Shown piece after piece: positions 1-8,733 of a stretch of DNA of 64,000 nucleotides. The position numbers were made by a program, and so were the translations under genes. The stretch spans positions 62,001-126,000 of the forward strand of contig CAVVSF010000008.1 in NCBI GenBank assembly GCA_963750915.1. The letters run 5' to 3'. Below the pieces are notes generated by a model that had not been told where the DNA came from, ran no database searches, and saw nothing but the letters and a program-made list of their open reading frames with translations. Numbering within the stretch: position 1 is the first letter of the stretch; each line of letters opens with the position of its first letter. The stretch comes from DATBJJ01 sp963750915 (lineage in GTDB: Bacteria; Acidobacteriota; Vicinamibacteria; Vicinamibacterales; 2-12-FULL-66-21).

Positions 1-320
1 CCGGTGACGCCGTCGCCTCGCTCGGGCGCGGCGGATCCGACCTGACGGCCGTGCTGATCGCCCGGGCCCTCGACGCCGGCGGCTGCGAGCTCGTCAAGGA
101 CGTGGACGGCTATTTCACCGCCGACCCGCGGACCGACGAGCGGGCCCGGCATCTGCCGTGGCTCGACTTTCCTGGCGCGATCGCCATGGCCGACGCCGGC
201 TGCGAGCTGGTACAGCGCGACGCGCTGCTCGCCGCCGCCGCCGCGGCACTGCCCCTGTCGATTCGCGCCATCGGCGGTTCTGGCGGCACCCTCGTTTCGT
301 CATTACCGGCGGCGCGCTGA
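1..320 (+). CDS. Aspartate kinase, C-terminal end only (cut by window edge)
   Basis: The frame is open from base 3 and stops at 318-320, so the gene starts left of the window. The visible part carries the amino-acid kinase motif GRGGSD near residue 8 and the DVDGYFTADPR block that in aspartokinases binds nucleotide and aspartate. Aspartate kinase makes aspartyl phosphate, the first step towards Met, Thr and Lys. The protein ends soon after the kinase domain (IRAIGGSGGT), so no regulatory ACT domains are present downstream, which differs from the usual longer forms. A trans-sulfuration gene follows 41 bases later, which fits a methionine-pathway operon. The last residues are low-complexity Ala. 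Family assignment is firm; the exact subtype (stand-alone or fused to homoserine dehydrogenase) cannot be seen. Confidence 0.8.
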   Translation, partial: GDAVASLGRGGSDLTAVLIARALDAGGCELVKDVDGYFTADPRTDERARHLPWLDFPGAIAMADAGCELVQRDALLAAAAAALPLSIRAIGGSGGTLVSSLPAAR

Positions 321-361
321 CGCCGCCACGACGCCCGCGACTGGCGGGCACAAGGAGCAGC

Positions 362-1546
362 ATGGAGTTCGCAACCCGTACGATTCACGCCGGGCAGCCG
401 TCGGAGCCGGGCACCGGCTCGCTGGTGGCGCCAATCTTCCAGACCTCGACCTTCGAGCAGGACGCCCCCGGCGTCCATCAGGGGTTCGACTACTCACGCA
501 CCAACAACCCGACGCGGGCCCGGCTCGAGACGGTCCTCGCCGATCTCGAAGGCGTCGCGCACGCCGCCGTGTTCGCGTCCGGCCTCGCCGCCGAGAACGC
601 GGTCCTGCAGGCCTTTCTCAAGCCCGGAGATGAAGTCGTCATCCCGCCGGACGTGTACGGCGGGACGTATCGGCTCCTGACGCGCGTCTTCCAGCCGATC
701 GGCTGCACCGTCCGACAGGTCGACGTCGGAAATCCGGACGCGCTGCGAGCCGCGCTCAGCCAGCGGACACGGCTCGTCTGGATCGAATCACCGACGAACC
801 CGCGGCTTCTCGTCTACGACATCGCCGCCATCTGCGCCGCGGCGCATGCGGCCGGCGCCCTCGTCGTCGTCGACAACACCTTCGCGACCCCGGTCTTCCA
901 GCAGCCATTCGCGCTCGGCGCCGACATCGTCGTTCACAGCGTGACGAAGTACCTGTCGGGACACTCGGATCTCATCCAGGGCGCGGTCCTGGCGCGGGAC
1001 CCCGCGGTCTTCGAGCCGATCAAGTTCCTCCAGAATGCGACCGGCGCGGTGCCGTCGCCATTCGACTGCTGGCTGACCCTGCGCGGGCTCAAGACGCTCG
1101 AGCTCCGGGTTCTGCGCCACGCCGAGAACGCCGCCGCGATTGCCGATGCGCTCGCCGGACATCCGCTCGTTCGACGCGTCTATTACCCGGGTCTGGCGAC
1201 GCACCCGGGGCACGCGGTCGCTCGCCGGCAGATGACCGGGTTCGGCGGCATGGTGTCGTTCGAGCTCGACGGAACGGTCGACGACGCGATCGCCTTCGTG
1301 TCGTCACGGCGGTTCTTTGCCCTCGGCGAGAGCCTCGGCGGGGTGAAGTCGCTGGTCTGCCACCCCGCGAAGATGACGCACGCCTCGATCCCTGCGCCCG
1401 AGCGCGCCGCGCTCGGGCTGTCGGACACGCTCGTCCGCCTGTCCCCGGGGTGCGAACATCGCAACGATCTCGTCGCCGACCTGATCGAAGGGCTGGACCG
1501 CGTCGGCCAGCGCCTGACTGTCGCCGCCGGCGGACGAACCGTATGA
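362..1546 (+). CDS. Cystathionine gamma-synthase/gamma-lyase-type PLP enzyme
   Basis: A 394-residue Cys/Met-metabolism PLP enzyme, normal family length. The start ATG at 362 has a good AGGAG ribosome site at 353-357; a longer open frame upstream overlaps the aspartokinase and is rejected. Family marks are YSRTNNPT near residue 44, ESPTNP near 142, the PLP-contacting DNTFATP near 171 and the Schiff-base lysine K196 in SVTKYLSGHSD. These enzymes act in the cytoplasm in trans-sulfuration, joining or splitting cystathionine, or making homocysteine directly from activated homoserine. The aspartokinase just upstream favours a biosynthetic role. Sequence alone does not separate gamma-synthase, gamma-lyase and O-acetylhomoserine sulfhydrylase, so no symbol is given. 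Confidence 0.9.
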   Translation: MEFATRTIHAGQPSEPGTGSLVAPIFQTSTFEQDAPGVHQGFDYSRTNNPTRARLETVLADLEGVAHAAVFASGLAAENAVLQAFLKPGDEVVIPPDVYGGTYRLLTRVFQPIGCTVRQVDVGNPDALRAALSQRTRLVWIESPTNPRLLVYDIAAICAAAHAAGALVVVDNTFATPVFQQPFALGADIVVHSVTKYLSGHSDLIQGAVLARDPAVFEPIKFLQNATGAVPSPFDCWLTLRGLKTLELRVLRHAENAAAIADALAGHPLVRRVYYPGLATHPGHAVARRQMTGFGGMVSFELDGTVDDAIAFVSSRRFFALGESLGGVKSLVCHPAKMTHASIPAPERAALGLSDTLVRLSPGCEHRNDLVADLIEGLDRVGQRLTVAAGGRTV

Positions 1547-1552
1547 CCGGGC

Positions 1553-1558
1553 TATGAT
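1553..1558 (+). promoter_or_regulatory. Candidate -10 hexamer TATGAT, 11 bases before the ATG at 1570
   Basis: TATGAT matches the sigma-70 -10 consensus at five of six bases. Transcription about 7 bases downstream would leave only about 5 bases of leader before the ATG at 1570, and no ribosome-binding site lies between. No clear -35 box was seen. Confidence 0.4.
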
Positions 1559-1569
1559 GTGCTCCTTCG

Positions 1570-2884
1570 ATGATCCTGTCGTCGCTCGCCCTGCCGCGCG
1601 TCCTGGCCGTCGCCGGCGGGCTCTACTTCGCCGCGATCATGGTGCTGGTCGTGTCGAAGGCGCCGCTGGGATCGCCGATCTTCTATGGGACCGCCGCCGT
1701 CGCCGCGCTGGCGTACGGCGCGGTCGTCGCGCGAATCTGGCACGAACCGGTCGCCTCCCGTCGTCTCCTCTACATCGCTTTCGCGATGGCCGTCGCCTTC
1801 CGAGTGCCGCCGGCGGTCGCGCCGGTCGGCGTCGACAGCGACATGGTCCGCTACCTGTGGGACGGCCGGGTGCAGCAGCTCGGCTACAACCCCTACACCG
1901 TCAGGCCTGACAACCCGGCGCTCGCCCACACGCACCGCAACCAGTCGGCGGCGATGCCGAGCCGCCACGACGGCACACCCTATCCGCCGGCGGCGCAGCT
2001 GTTCTTCCGCTTCGTCGTCAGCCTGCACGACTCGACGCTGGCGATGAAGCTCGCGCTCGTTGTCTGCGATCTGCTGACGATGCTGGTGCTGTGGCGGTGG
2101 CTGCACTTCACCGGCCGCTCGGAATGGCTGACGCTCACTTACGCCTGGAATCCGCTGGTCGTGCTCGAGGTCGCGCACAGCGGCCACATCGATGCGCTCG
2201 GCGCGCTGTGGACGGTCGCCTCCGCCTTCTGGCTCGCGCGGCGGCGGACCCAGCTGGCGACGCTCGCCTTCGTGCTTGCGGTGACGACGAAGCTGATGCC
2301 GATCGTCCTTGTGCCGCTGTTCCTCGGCCGGGTTCGGCGCCGGGACGCAGCTCTCGGCGCCGCGTGCCTCGTCGCGCTGTACCTCCCGTTCGGGGCCGCG
2401 GACGGTACCGGCACTCGGCGCCGTGCCGAACGTTGTCGATCGCGTCCGCTTCAACAGTCCGATCTTCTCGACGCTGTCCGCGATCGCGTTCCCGCGGTTC
2501 GCCGCAGGTGTCGCGCTCGTCCTGGCCCTGACGGCGGCGACCTGGGCGCGACTGCGCCTGGCTCACGACGATCCCGCTGCCTGGGCGTGGCCAATGGCGA
2601 TCGCGATCGCCTGCGCGCCGGTAATCTATCCCTGGTATGTCCTGTACCTGACGCCCTTCCTCTTCACGACGGCGACGCTGCCGCTGGCGGCGTGGACGAT
2701 CAGCATCCTCCCGGTGTACGAGGTTTGGCGCCGGTCGCGGCTCGGCTACAGGTGGATTACGCCGGTCTGGGTCATGGCCGTGGAGTTTGGCGTCGTCGCC
2801 GCGTCCGCCCTCGCGCTCTTCCGCCTCCGCTCACCGGCTCCTGCAGAACAAGCGCCTGTAACCGACCGGACGCCCATCGGCTGA
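1570..2884 (+). CDS. GT-C type polytopic glycosyltransferase (GT87/MptB-like), frameshifted
   Basis: An integral membrane protein with many hydrophobic segments. The first half has the luminal-loop motif DSDMVRYLWDGR followed by GYNPYT near residue 100, typical of polyprenol-phosphate-sugar dependent mannosyltransferases of the GT87/DUF2029 type. The frame from 1570 is coherent to about 2390, then the sequence becomes Arg-rich; the membrane protein resumes one frame over with NVVDRVRFNSPIFS and runs to 2884. Removing one G from the run 2392-2395 joins the halves into 437 residues. Either the gene is a recent pseudogene or the base is an assembly error. Donor and acceptor are unknown. It lies 23 bases after the PLP enzyme but has its own -10-like box. 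Confidence 0.7.
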
Positions 2885-2932
2885 GCTCTCACGTGAGCAC
2901 GGTTCTTGCGGTACCGCGAACCGGAGTTGATT

Positions 2933-3709
2933 ATGGGCACACAGATGCAGACTTCACGGCGCTGGGTTACGAACTGCGGCCCTGCGGTCCTTCCAGTGGC
3001 CCTGGCCGCCTTCCTGTTCGGCACCGCGGCCTCGGCGAGCCGGGCGCCTCAGCCACAGGAACAGCTCCCCGCCCTGCAGGAAATACCCGTCAAGCAATAC
3101 CGCGCCTTCAGAAAGCTTCACGGCCGCAACGAGAAATTCAACCAGGAAGCCTGGATCGAAGCCTGGACCGAGCTCGACGGTTCGACCTTCCGGTACGAGA
3201 TCACCAGCGAGCGCGGCTCCGACTACATGCGCAACAAAGTTCTGAGGACGCTGCTCTCGAGAGAGCAGGAAGTGGTCAATGCGGGCGAGGCCGGCCGCGC
3301 CGAGATCTCGGCGGAAAACTACCTCTTCGAGGAGACGCCGCCGGATGACGTCGAGTTCCGCTACGTGCTCCTCAAGCCCCGGCGCAAGGACATGCTGCTC
3401 GTGAACGGCCGCATGGTGCTGAACCCGGCAGGGACCGAACTGCTGCGAGTCGAGGGAACGCTGGCCAAGAACCCGTCGTTCTGGACGAGCAACGTGAACG
3501 TGGTGCGGGAGTTCGCCGTGGTCGACGGCGTCCGCGTGCCGGTATCGGTGTCCACCACCGCCAAGGTGAAGCTCGCCGGGCAGGCGCACCTCGACGTTCG
3601 CTACGAGTACGAAAGCATCAACGGCAAGCCCGTCGACCGCGCGTCCGCGCACGCGGTGACGAGCGCGCCGGTGAGCACCGACGCCGCCAATCGTCAGTCG
3701 CGCTTCTGA
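2933..3709 (+). CDS. Secreted protein of unknown function, possibly LolA-like fold
   Basis: A 258-residue protein with an N-terminal signal peptide: basic residues, a hydrophobic stretch (VLPVALAAFLFGTAAS) and an Ala-X-Ala-like site near residue 37. ATG at 2933 is preferred over the in-frame TTG at 2906 because GGAG at 2922-2925 sits close upstream. The mature part is rich in alternating beta-type segments (RYVLLKPRR, VVREFAVVDGVRVPVSV), recalling lipoprotein-sorting (LolA-like) domains common in Acidobacteria, but I do not recognise a named family. Its 3' end overlaps the convergent TatT-like gene by 16 bases. Periplasmic location is inferred from the signal peptide. Confidence 0.7.
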   Translation: MGTQMQTSRRWVTNCGPAVLPVALAAFLFGTAASASRAPQPQEQLPALQEIPVKQYRAFRKLHGRNEKFNQEAWIEAWTELDGSTFRYEITSERGSDYMRNKVLRTLLSREQEVVNAGEAGRAEISAENYLFEETPPDDVEFRYVLLKPRRKDMLLVNGRMVLNPAGTELLRVEGTLAKNPSFWTSNVNVVREFAVVDGVRVPVSVSTTAKVKLAGQAHLDVRYEYESINGKPVDRASAHAVTSAPVSTDAANRQSRF

Positions 3710-4633
3710 GCGGGGAAGAGCGCGGCGGCGCGCGACAGCAGGAACCTGGCGCGCTTCTGAGCCACGAGGGTCACCAGGCGGGATGCGGGTTCGGCATTGA
3801 CGTCGATCGCCAGCGCCGCCTTCAAGCCGCCGGTCGAACGCCGCGCGGTCGCGCGCCGGCAGGTCGACGCTCGTGGCCATCGTGACGTAGGCGAACGCCG
3901 AACCGCCCTTTGACAGTTCGATCGCCCGATTGAAGTGCTTCGTCGCCCGCTCGACGGAGCCGCCCAGCAGCGCCGGCATTCCCTCCACCGCAATCATCGC
4001 CTCGTGAATCGCGCCGCGGTCCCATGCTTCGTCGATCGCGAGCGCGCGCGCGAAGAGCGCGCGTACCGTCACCAGCTCCTGCAGCCGCAGCAGCTGATTC
4101 TTCGCGAGCGACATCTCGGCAGTCCAGGCGACGGCGAGCCAGTAGAGATTCGACACGTCGGCAGCACCCATCCTGCCAAGAATCTGGGCCGGGTCGCGGG
4201 CAAGCGCGTCGCGAAACCCGCGATGGCGGACCTCGAGCGCGCGAGTGCAGTAGCCGCGCGCCCGTTCGTACATCAGCCCGGCCCGCGTCCGCAGCTCTTC
4301 CGCCCGCGCCGGATCCGACGGCTCCGCGACCTCTGCGTCCACGTGCAGGAACCCGTAGGAATACTGGGTGAAACCGGTGCAGGCCGTGGTCAGCAGCCCG
4401 ACGTGATTCGGCTGCTCTTCGAGCACCATCTCGACGAGTTTCAGCGTCGACGGCGCGGCAGCCCGGACCAGTTCGATGTCGTTGTCGCGGCCGTAGAGGC
4501 TGGCCGTCGTCGTCAGCGCGTCGGCCATGCGGTTCAGGCCGATCTGCTTCGCTGAGCAGGCTGACGAAACGACGATGAGCAGAATGATGAAAGGAGCGCG
4601 TGGCGCCCGGAACTTTGCGGATATCTCCGGCAT
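3694..4633 (-). CDS. TRAP transporter TatT-component-like protein, frameshifted
   Basis: The N-terminus carries a lipoprotein signal ending in a lipobox-like VVSSAC near residue 26. The body is helical and TPR-like (EMVLEEQPNHVGLL, RARGYCTRALEVR, HFNRAIELSKGG). After FDR the frame breaks near 3827-3833, and one frame over the sequence continues GLKAALAIDVNAEP then LVTLVAQKRARFLLSRAAAL, the usual TatT ending. With one base removed the protein is 312 residues. In TRAP systems the T component is a periplasmic lipoprotein trimer that partners a DctP-type binding protein. No DctP-type transporter is near; the TRAP genes at 12-15 kb are of the TAXI type, so this one looks orphaned. ATG at 4633 has a -10-like box directly upstream. 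Confidence 0.7.
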
Positions 4634-4640
4634 CAGCCGA

Positions 4641-4646
4641 ACGATA
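4641..4646 (-). promoter_or_regulatory. Candidate -10 hexamer TATCGT, 7 bases before the ATG at 4633
   Basis: On the minus strand TATCGT is followed by 7 bases and the ATG of the TatT-like gene. A transcript starting at the usual distance would begin at or next to the start codon, so it would be leaderless. No ribosome-binding site is visible. Confidence 0.35.
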
Positions 4647-4794
4647 GCATGCCGGCCGCGTCAGTCGAGGCGCAGCGCGGCGAGCGGAATCGACCTTCGT
4701 CGCTCGACGGGCCGGTATAGACAGGCTGGCGGCGAAATCGGCCGGCCGGCTGGTAGGATCTTGCAGGCAGCAATCGCATGAACATGGATCGCGA

Positions 4795-5295
4795 ATGAGC
4801 CCGGCGACGACACGGCTGGCCGGACTGGCTGGCACTCTTCTCTACGGCGCGCTGATCGCGTGGCTCTACGTCGCGCAGCCCCAGACCGTCGCCCAGGTCA
4901 CCGGCGGCCTGACCGCGACGGTCGGCGCCTATCGCACCGACCCGCAGGCATTCGACGACGGCCTCGGGTTCTTCGCGAAGGAGCAGTTCGCCGAGGCGCG
5001 CGCCGCCTTCGCCCGCGCTGATCCGGCGGAGCGCGACGCGCGAACGCAGTTCTACATCGCCTACGCCTTCTACCGCCAGGGCTGGGGACGCGTCTACAAC
5101 GACGACATCCTGTTCAAACAGGGTCTCGCGGCCGTCGACCGCGCCATCGCGCTCGCCCCGGCCGGCCGGCTGGTCGTCGAGGATCCGCAGCTTGGCATGC
5201 ACACCGCCGACGAGCTGCGCGCCGAGCTGCAGCGCGGGCTGGTCCGCGACGCCTCGGACTTCAACCCGCTCCGGGTGTTCAGGCCGCGACGATGA
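4795..5295 (+). CDS. Membrane-anchored TPR-like protein of unknown function
   Basis: A 166-residue protein with one N-terminal membrane segment (LAGTLLYGALIAWLYVA) and a helical TPR-like remainder: GLGFFAKEQFAEARAAFARAD, in which the usual small/aromatic TPR spacing is visible, then YIAYAFYRQGWGR and GLAAVDRAIALAP. It probably sits in the inner membrane with the helical part outside, as a scaffold. The stop overlaps the ATG of the next gene by four bases (ATGA), so the two are translationally coupled and probably work together. I do not recognise a named family. Confidence 0.65.
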   Translation: MSPATTRLAGLAGTLLYGALIAWLYVAQPQTVAQVTGGLTATVGAYRTDPQAFDDGLGFFAKEQFAEARAAFARADPAERDARTQFYIAYAFYRQGWGRVYNDDILFKQGLAAVDRAIALAPAGRLVVEDPQLGMHTADELRAELQRGLVRDASDFNPLRVFRPRR

Positions 5296-5981
5296 CACCG
5301 CTGCGCGAGGCGTTCGTCCTCCCCTGCCTCTATCTCACCGTCGTCCTGCTCGGCGGCCTGCGGCTCGGCGCCGACGTACGGCTCGCGCCGCCGCCGGTCG
5401 TCGCCCTGGTTCTCGCGGTCCTGCTCGTTGGCGCCCTGATCCGTTCCCATACGATTCAGCCCGACGGGCTGATGAACGCCCGGCGCACGCCGCTCGAGAA
5501 TGCGGCCGGGCTCGCCGTGATGCTGACGCTCTTCGCCGCCTCGGCGCAGATCTTCAATCTCGTCACGCCCGACGACGGGCTGCTGCACCTCCTGGTCAGC
5601 GTCTTCTTCTTCGTGCAGCTGCTGACGACGCTGGCCGCGGTGCGCGACAGGGTGTCGATGCTGCGCAGCCTCGCAATCCTCTTCGGCTGCGCCTTCGTGC
5701 TGCGATTCCTCGCGCTCGAATCGCTCTACGCGCCGGGCCGCGGCATGATGAAGCGGGTGATGACGGCGTTGATGGAAGGGATCACCCTCGGCGCGCTCGA
5801 CTATCGGCCGGCCGGCCAGGCGACGGGGTACGTGGCGTTTCTCGCGCTGTCGCTCTACCTGGTCGGCCTGGTGCTGATGCGGCCGCCCGCCGAATCGTCT
5901 CGCTTGCCGGTTCTGTTCGATGACGCCGGCGCAGGGCTGTCGCACCGCGATGCGACCGCCGTGCGCGGCGCCGGGCAATAG
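5292..5981 (+). CDS. Polytopic membrane protein of unknown function
   Basis: A 229-residue protein with about six hydrophobic segments, for example AFVLPCLYLTVVLLGGL, VVALVLAVLLVGALI, LLHLLVSVFFFVQLLTTLA and GYVAFLALSLYLVGLVLM. It is coupled to the TPR-like membrane protein upstream by an ATGA overlap. The C-terminal 30 residues are polar. No catalytic motif is apparent. It converges on the HerA-like ATPase gene with only seven bases between the stops. Confidence 0.6.
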   Translation: MTPLREAFVLPCLYLTVVLLGGLRLGADVRLAPPPVVALVLAVLLVGALIRSHTIQPDGLMNARRTPLENAAGLAVMLTLFAASAQIFNLVTPDDGLLHLLVSVFFFVQLLTTLAAVRDRVSMLRSLAILFGCAFVLRFLALESLYAPGRGMMKRVMTALMEGITLGALDYRPAGQATGYVAFLALSLYLVGLVLMRPPAESSRLPVLFDDAGAGLSHRDATAVRGAGQ

Positions 5982-5988
5982 CGCCGCG

Positions 5989-8355
5989 TCACTCCGGAAG
6001 CCACCCGAGCCCGACCAGCTGCACCGAGACCTGGCCGCGCTTCGGCGAGAGCGACAGCTTCTCGATCGGCAGCGGCGCCGCATTCGAGGTGATCTTGCTG
6101 GTCTCGCCGGCGACCTCGTCTTCGAGCGCCTGCTGCCGCGCCTCCACCGCCTCGACGTTCTCCTTCGCGACCTTGATGTCCTCGGCCTCCTTCATGCTGC
6201 GCCCGACGCCCCGGGCGGTCGTGGTCGCACGGCCGAGGGTGCTGGCGCTCACGGTCTTGCGGCCGAAGATCGCGCCGAGCAGCGTCGCACCCATCGACAA
6301 CCCGGTCTGGAGCTTCTGCTGCGACGCCTGGGCCGTCTCGCGTTCGACGGCAGCGCGGGCGCGGCGGAGTTGTTCGGCGAGCTGTGCCTGCTTCGCGCTG
6401 TACTTCTTGCGCAGGGCGTCGACGGCAGCGTCGCGCGCCTCGCGCTGCGATTCCTGGACGCGCACCGTGAAGTCGCGCTCGCTCTCGCTCGGCGTCGAGG
6501 TCATCTTGAGATCGCGCTGCCGCATCAGCTCGAGCTTCTCTTCCTGCGCCATCCACTTCGCGAAATCCTTGCTCCAGCCGGCGTAGCTGCGCGCCTGGAG
6601 GCCGGCGGCGGGAACGGCGCCGAACGCAGCGCCCGGGGCCGGCGACGGCAGCAGCTCCGACGCGGTCGCGTCGAGCCGGCTCGCGCCGGCCCAGTCGAGC
6701 GCAATCGCGCCCTGACCGAACGGCGCAGCGTAGAGAACGTCGCGGACCTCGTCGACGCCGAGCCTGGCGTCAACGAAGCCGACGCGCGCCGCACCGATGA
6801 CGACCGGGGTGTAGCGCGACACCGGCGCGCCGGCGGCCGCCGGCAGGAAGAACTGCTGGATGCCGGGCGGCAGCACCGGCGGCGCGCCGCTCGTCCCGAC
6901 CGTCGCCGCGGCCGGCGCGGGTGCGGCGCCGCCGGCCGGAGCCGCGGTCGCGGCGGCGGCCGCCGCGCGCGGCGTCAGCGTTCGCACCTGATCGCGTGAC
7001 AACGGGCCGCGCAGATAGGACAGCGCCCAGCGCGTCTGGAACACCACCGGCGCGGCGTCGTGGACGTTGTGCAGCAGGAACACTCGCTTGTCGAGCGCCG
7101 AGAGCAGGCGGTCCGTGGTGGCTCGATCCATCGCGCCGGCGGCGCCTTCGAGGCCGTCGAGCACGCGCGCCTTGTCCCGCTCGGTCTGCAGCCGGCCGAG
7201 GAACCAGGTGCCGGTATTCGCCAGGCCCTTGTAGTCGAGATCGACCGGATTCTGCGTCGCCAGCACCACGCCGACGCCGAAGGCGCGCGCCTGCTTGAGC
7301 AGCGTCAGCAGCGGCGCTTTCGACGGCGGGTTCGCGACCGGCGGAAAGTAGCCGGCGATCTCGTCCATGTAGAGGATCGCGCGCAGGCTGGTGGTACCGG
7401 ACTGGCCGCGCATCCAGGCGACGATCTGGTTCAGCAGCAGCGACACGAAGAACATGCGCTCGGCATCGCCCAGGTGCGCGATCGAAAAGATCGCGACGCG
7501 AGGCTTCCCGGCCGGCGTCCGCAGCAGGCTGGCCGGATCGAGCGGCGCCCCCTCCATCCATTGCGCGAACCCCGGCGCCGCCAGCAGCCCGTTCAGCAAC
7601 ATCGCGAGCGAGAACCGATCCTTCGCCGGAAAGAACGCCTCGAGGTCGAGGATGCCGACCTTCTCGAACGGCGGCGTCTGTACCTGGTGGATGAGCGCGG
7701 GAAGATCGAGATCGCGGCCGGCGGTCCACGATGCCGCGAACAGCGTCGACAGCAGCGTATGTTCGCGGCCCCGCGGCTCGGCGTCGGCGTTGGCCAGCGC
7801 GAGCACGCTCGTCGCCGTTGCCGCCGCGCGTTCGGCCAGCCCCTCGGCATCGCCGCGGGCCGCGGGCGGCGGTGCCATGAACGAGCTGAGGATCGACACC
7901 GGCTGGCCGGCGCTGCTGCCCGGCGTATAGATCGCGAACTCCGCCGCGTCCCGCAGCCGCGCGATGCGGTCCTTCTGCTGCCCCCACTCCTCCAGGCCCT
8001 TCGCCCACTTCTCCGCTTCAGCGGCCGCGAACTCGTCAGTCGACTGGCCCTGCCTTCTGGCTTCGTCTTCGTCGATCCAGGGGCGAAACTCCGCGGCGGA
8101 CAGATTGGGGAACGTCAGCAGCAGGTTGCCAAGATCGCCCTTGGGGTCAATCGCGATGACCGGGACGCCGTCGATCGCCGCCTCCTCGATGAGCGACAGG
8201 CAGAGCCCGGTCTTGCCGCTGCCGGTCATGCCGACGCATACCGCATGCGTCACGAGATCGCGCGAGTCATAGAGGATCGGCTCGTCCGTCACCCGCCGCG
8301 CCTCGAGATCGTAGCGACGGCCGAGGTAGAAGAGTCCCAGCTTCTCGATGTCCAT
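5989..8355 (-). CDS. HerA/VirB4-like P-loop ATPase with C-terminal coiled coil
   Basis: A 788-residue DUF87/HerA-type ATPase. Walker A is GMTGSGKT at residues 42-49 and a Walker B-like AILYMDEI lies near residue 335, followed by LATQNPVDLDYKGL and NTGTWFLGRLQTERDK, the arginine-bearing region conserved in HerA, VirB4 and FtsK relatives. Unlike true HerA it lacks the N-terminal HAS barrel. After an Ala/Pro-rich linker (about 465-500), the C-terminal 200 residues contain a long coiled coil and a Gly/Ala-rich segment (LSMGATLLGAIFG) that could touch membrane. Such proteins are thought to be hexameric motors moving DNA or protein; the substrate is unknown. ATG at 8355 has TACCAT 7 bases upstream. 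Confidence 0.8.
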   Translation of the reverse strand: MDIEKLGLFYLGRRYDLEARRVTDEPILYDSRDLVTHAVCVGMTGSGKTGLCLSLIEEAAIDGVPVIAIDPKGDLGNLLLTFPNLSAAEFRPWIDEDEARRQGQSTDEFAAAEAEKWAKGLEEWGQQKDRIARLRDAAEFAIYTPGSSAGQPVSILSSFMAPPPAARGDAEGLAERAAATATSVLALANADAEPRGREHTLLSTLFAASWTAGRDLDLPALIHQVQTPPFEKVGILDLEAFFPAKDRFSLAMLLNGLLAAPGFAQWMEGAPLDPASLLRTPAGKPRVAIFSIAHLGDAERMFFVSLLLNQIVAWMRGQSGTTSLRAILYMDEIAGYFPPVANPPSKAPLLTLLKQARAFGVGVVLATQNPVDLDYKGLANTGTWFLGRLQTERDKARVLDGLEGAAGAMDRATTDRLLSALDKRVFLLHNVHDAAPVVFQTRWALSYLRGPLSRDQVRTLTPRAAAAAATAAPAGGAAPAPAAATVGTSGAPPVLPPGIQQFFLPAAAGAPVSRYTPVVIGAARVGFVDARLGVDEVRDVLYAAPFGQGAIALDWAGASRLDATASELLPSPAPGAAFGAVPAAGLQARSYAGWSKDFAKWMAQEEKLELMRQRDLKMTSTPSESERDFTVRVQESQREARDAAVDALRKKYSAKQAQLAEQLRRARAAVERETAQASQQKLQTGLSMGATLLGAIFGRKTVSASTLGRATTTARGVGRSMKEAEDIKVAKENVEAVEARQQALEDEVAGETSKITSNAAPLPIEKLSLSPKRGQVSVQLVGLGWLPE

Positions 8356-8362
8356 GGTGGTA

Positions 8363-8368
8363 ATGGTA
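8363..8368 (-). promoter_or_regulatory. Candidate -10 hexamer TACCAT, 7 bases before the ATG at 8355
   Basis: Minus-strand TACCAT lies 7 bases before the ATG of the HerA-like gene, the same geometry as other starts in this window. It suggests a leaderless transcript. The match is weak on its own. Confidence 0.3.
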
Positions 8369-8384
8369 GTTCGTCAGCCGGCGG

Positions 8385-8639
8385 CTAAACCGTCCAGCGT
8401 ACCAGCGGCACGGACAGAATCATGTAGCGTTTGCGCAGCTCGATGACATGGCCGGCATAGTCGGGCCTGGCGATGGCGCCGGCGATCAGCCTGCCGCGCA
8501 GGCGGCGGATCTCGAAGAGATACAGGTCGCGGACGGCGTCACGCAGGAACTCGGGGGAAGTCGTCGGCAGCGGCCGCAGGCCGTGATCGGCCAGGGCCTC
8601 GAGGATGCGCTCGTCGTAGTCGTAGATCTCGCGCGGCAC
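8385..8639 (-). CDS. Small conserved protein of unknown function (84 aa)
   Basis: Starting from the GTG at 8639 the protein is 84 residues, rich in Arg, Leu and Tyr: YDYDERILEALADHGLRPLP, then VRDLYLFEIRRLRGRL and HVIELRKRYMILSVP. The charged helix and the VIELRKRYMILS ending resemble short uncharacterised proteins that I associate with Acidobacteria. The frame stays open upstream to 9113, but that extension crosses a strong terminator hairpin (8684-8715) and then encodes the end of the M14 peptidase, so the long reading is rejected. The start is not certain because no good ribosome site is visible. Confidence 0.5.
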   Translation of the reverse strand: MPREIYDYDERILEALADHGLRPLPTTSPEFLRDAVRDLYLFEIRRLRGRLIAGAIARPDYAGHVIELRKRYMILSVPLVRWTV

Positions 8640-8670
8640 GTGGTCTCGAATGCCGAAGGTGGTGGCTGTT

Positions 8671-8715
8671 CGTAGAAAAGAAAAGCCGGGCCGCGGTCTC
8701 AGCCACGGCCCGGCT
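8671..8715 (-). terminator. Rho-independent terminator after the M14 peptidase gene
   Basis: Arms AGCCGGGCCG (8684-8693) and CGGCCCGGCT (8706-8715) pair perfectly over 10 bases around a 12-base loop. On the minus strand the hairpin is followed by a T-rich tail, TTTTCTTTTCT. It lies 18 bases beyond the proposed TAG stop (8734-8736) of the M14 gene and before the small gene at 8385-8639. Confidence 0.85.
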
Positions 8716-8733
8716 CGTTCGAGTCGAATCCAG

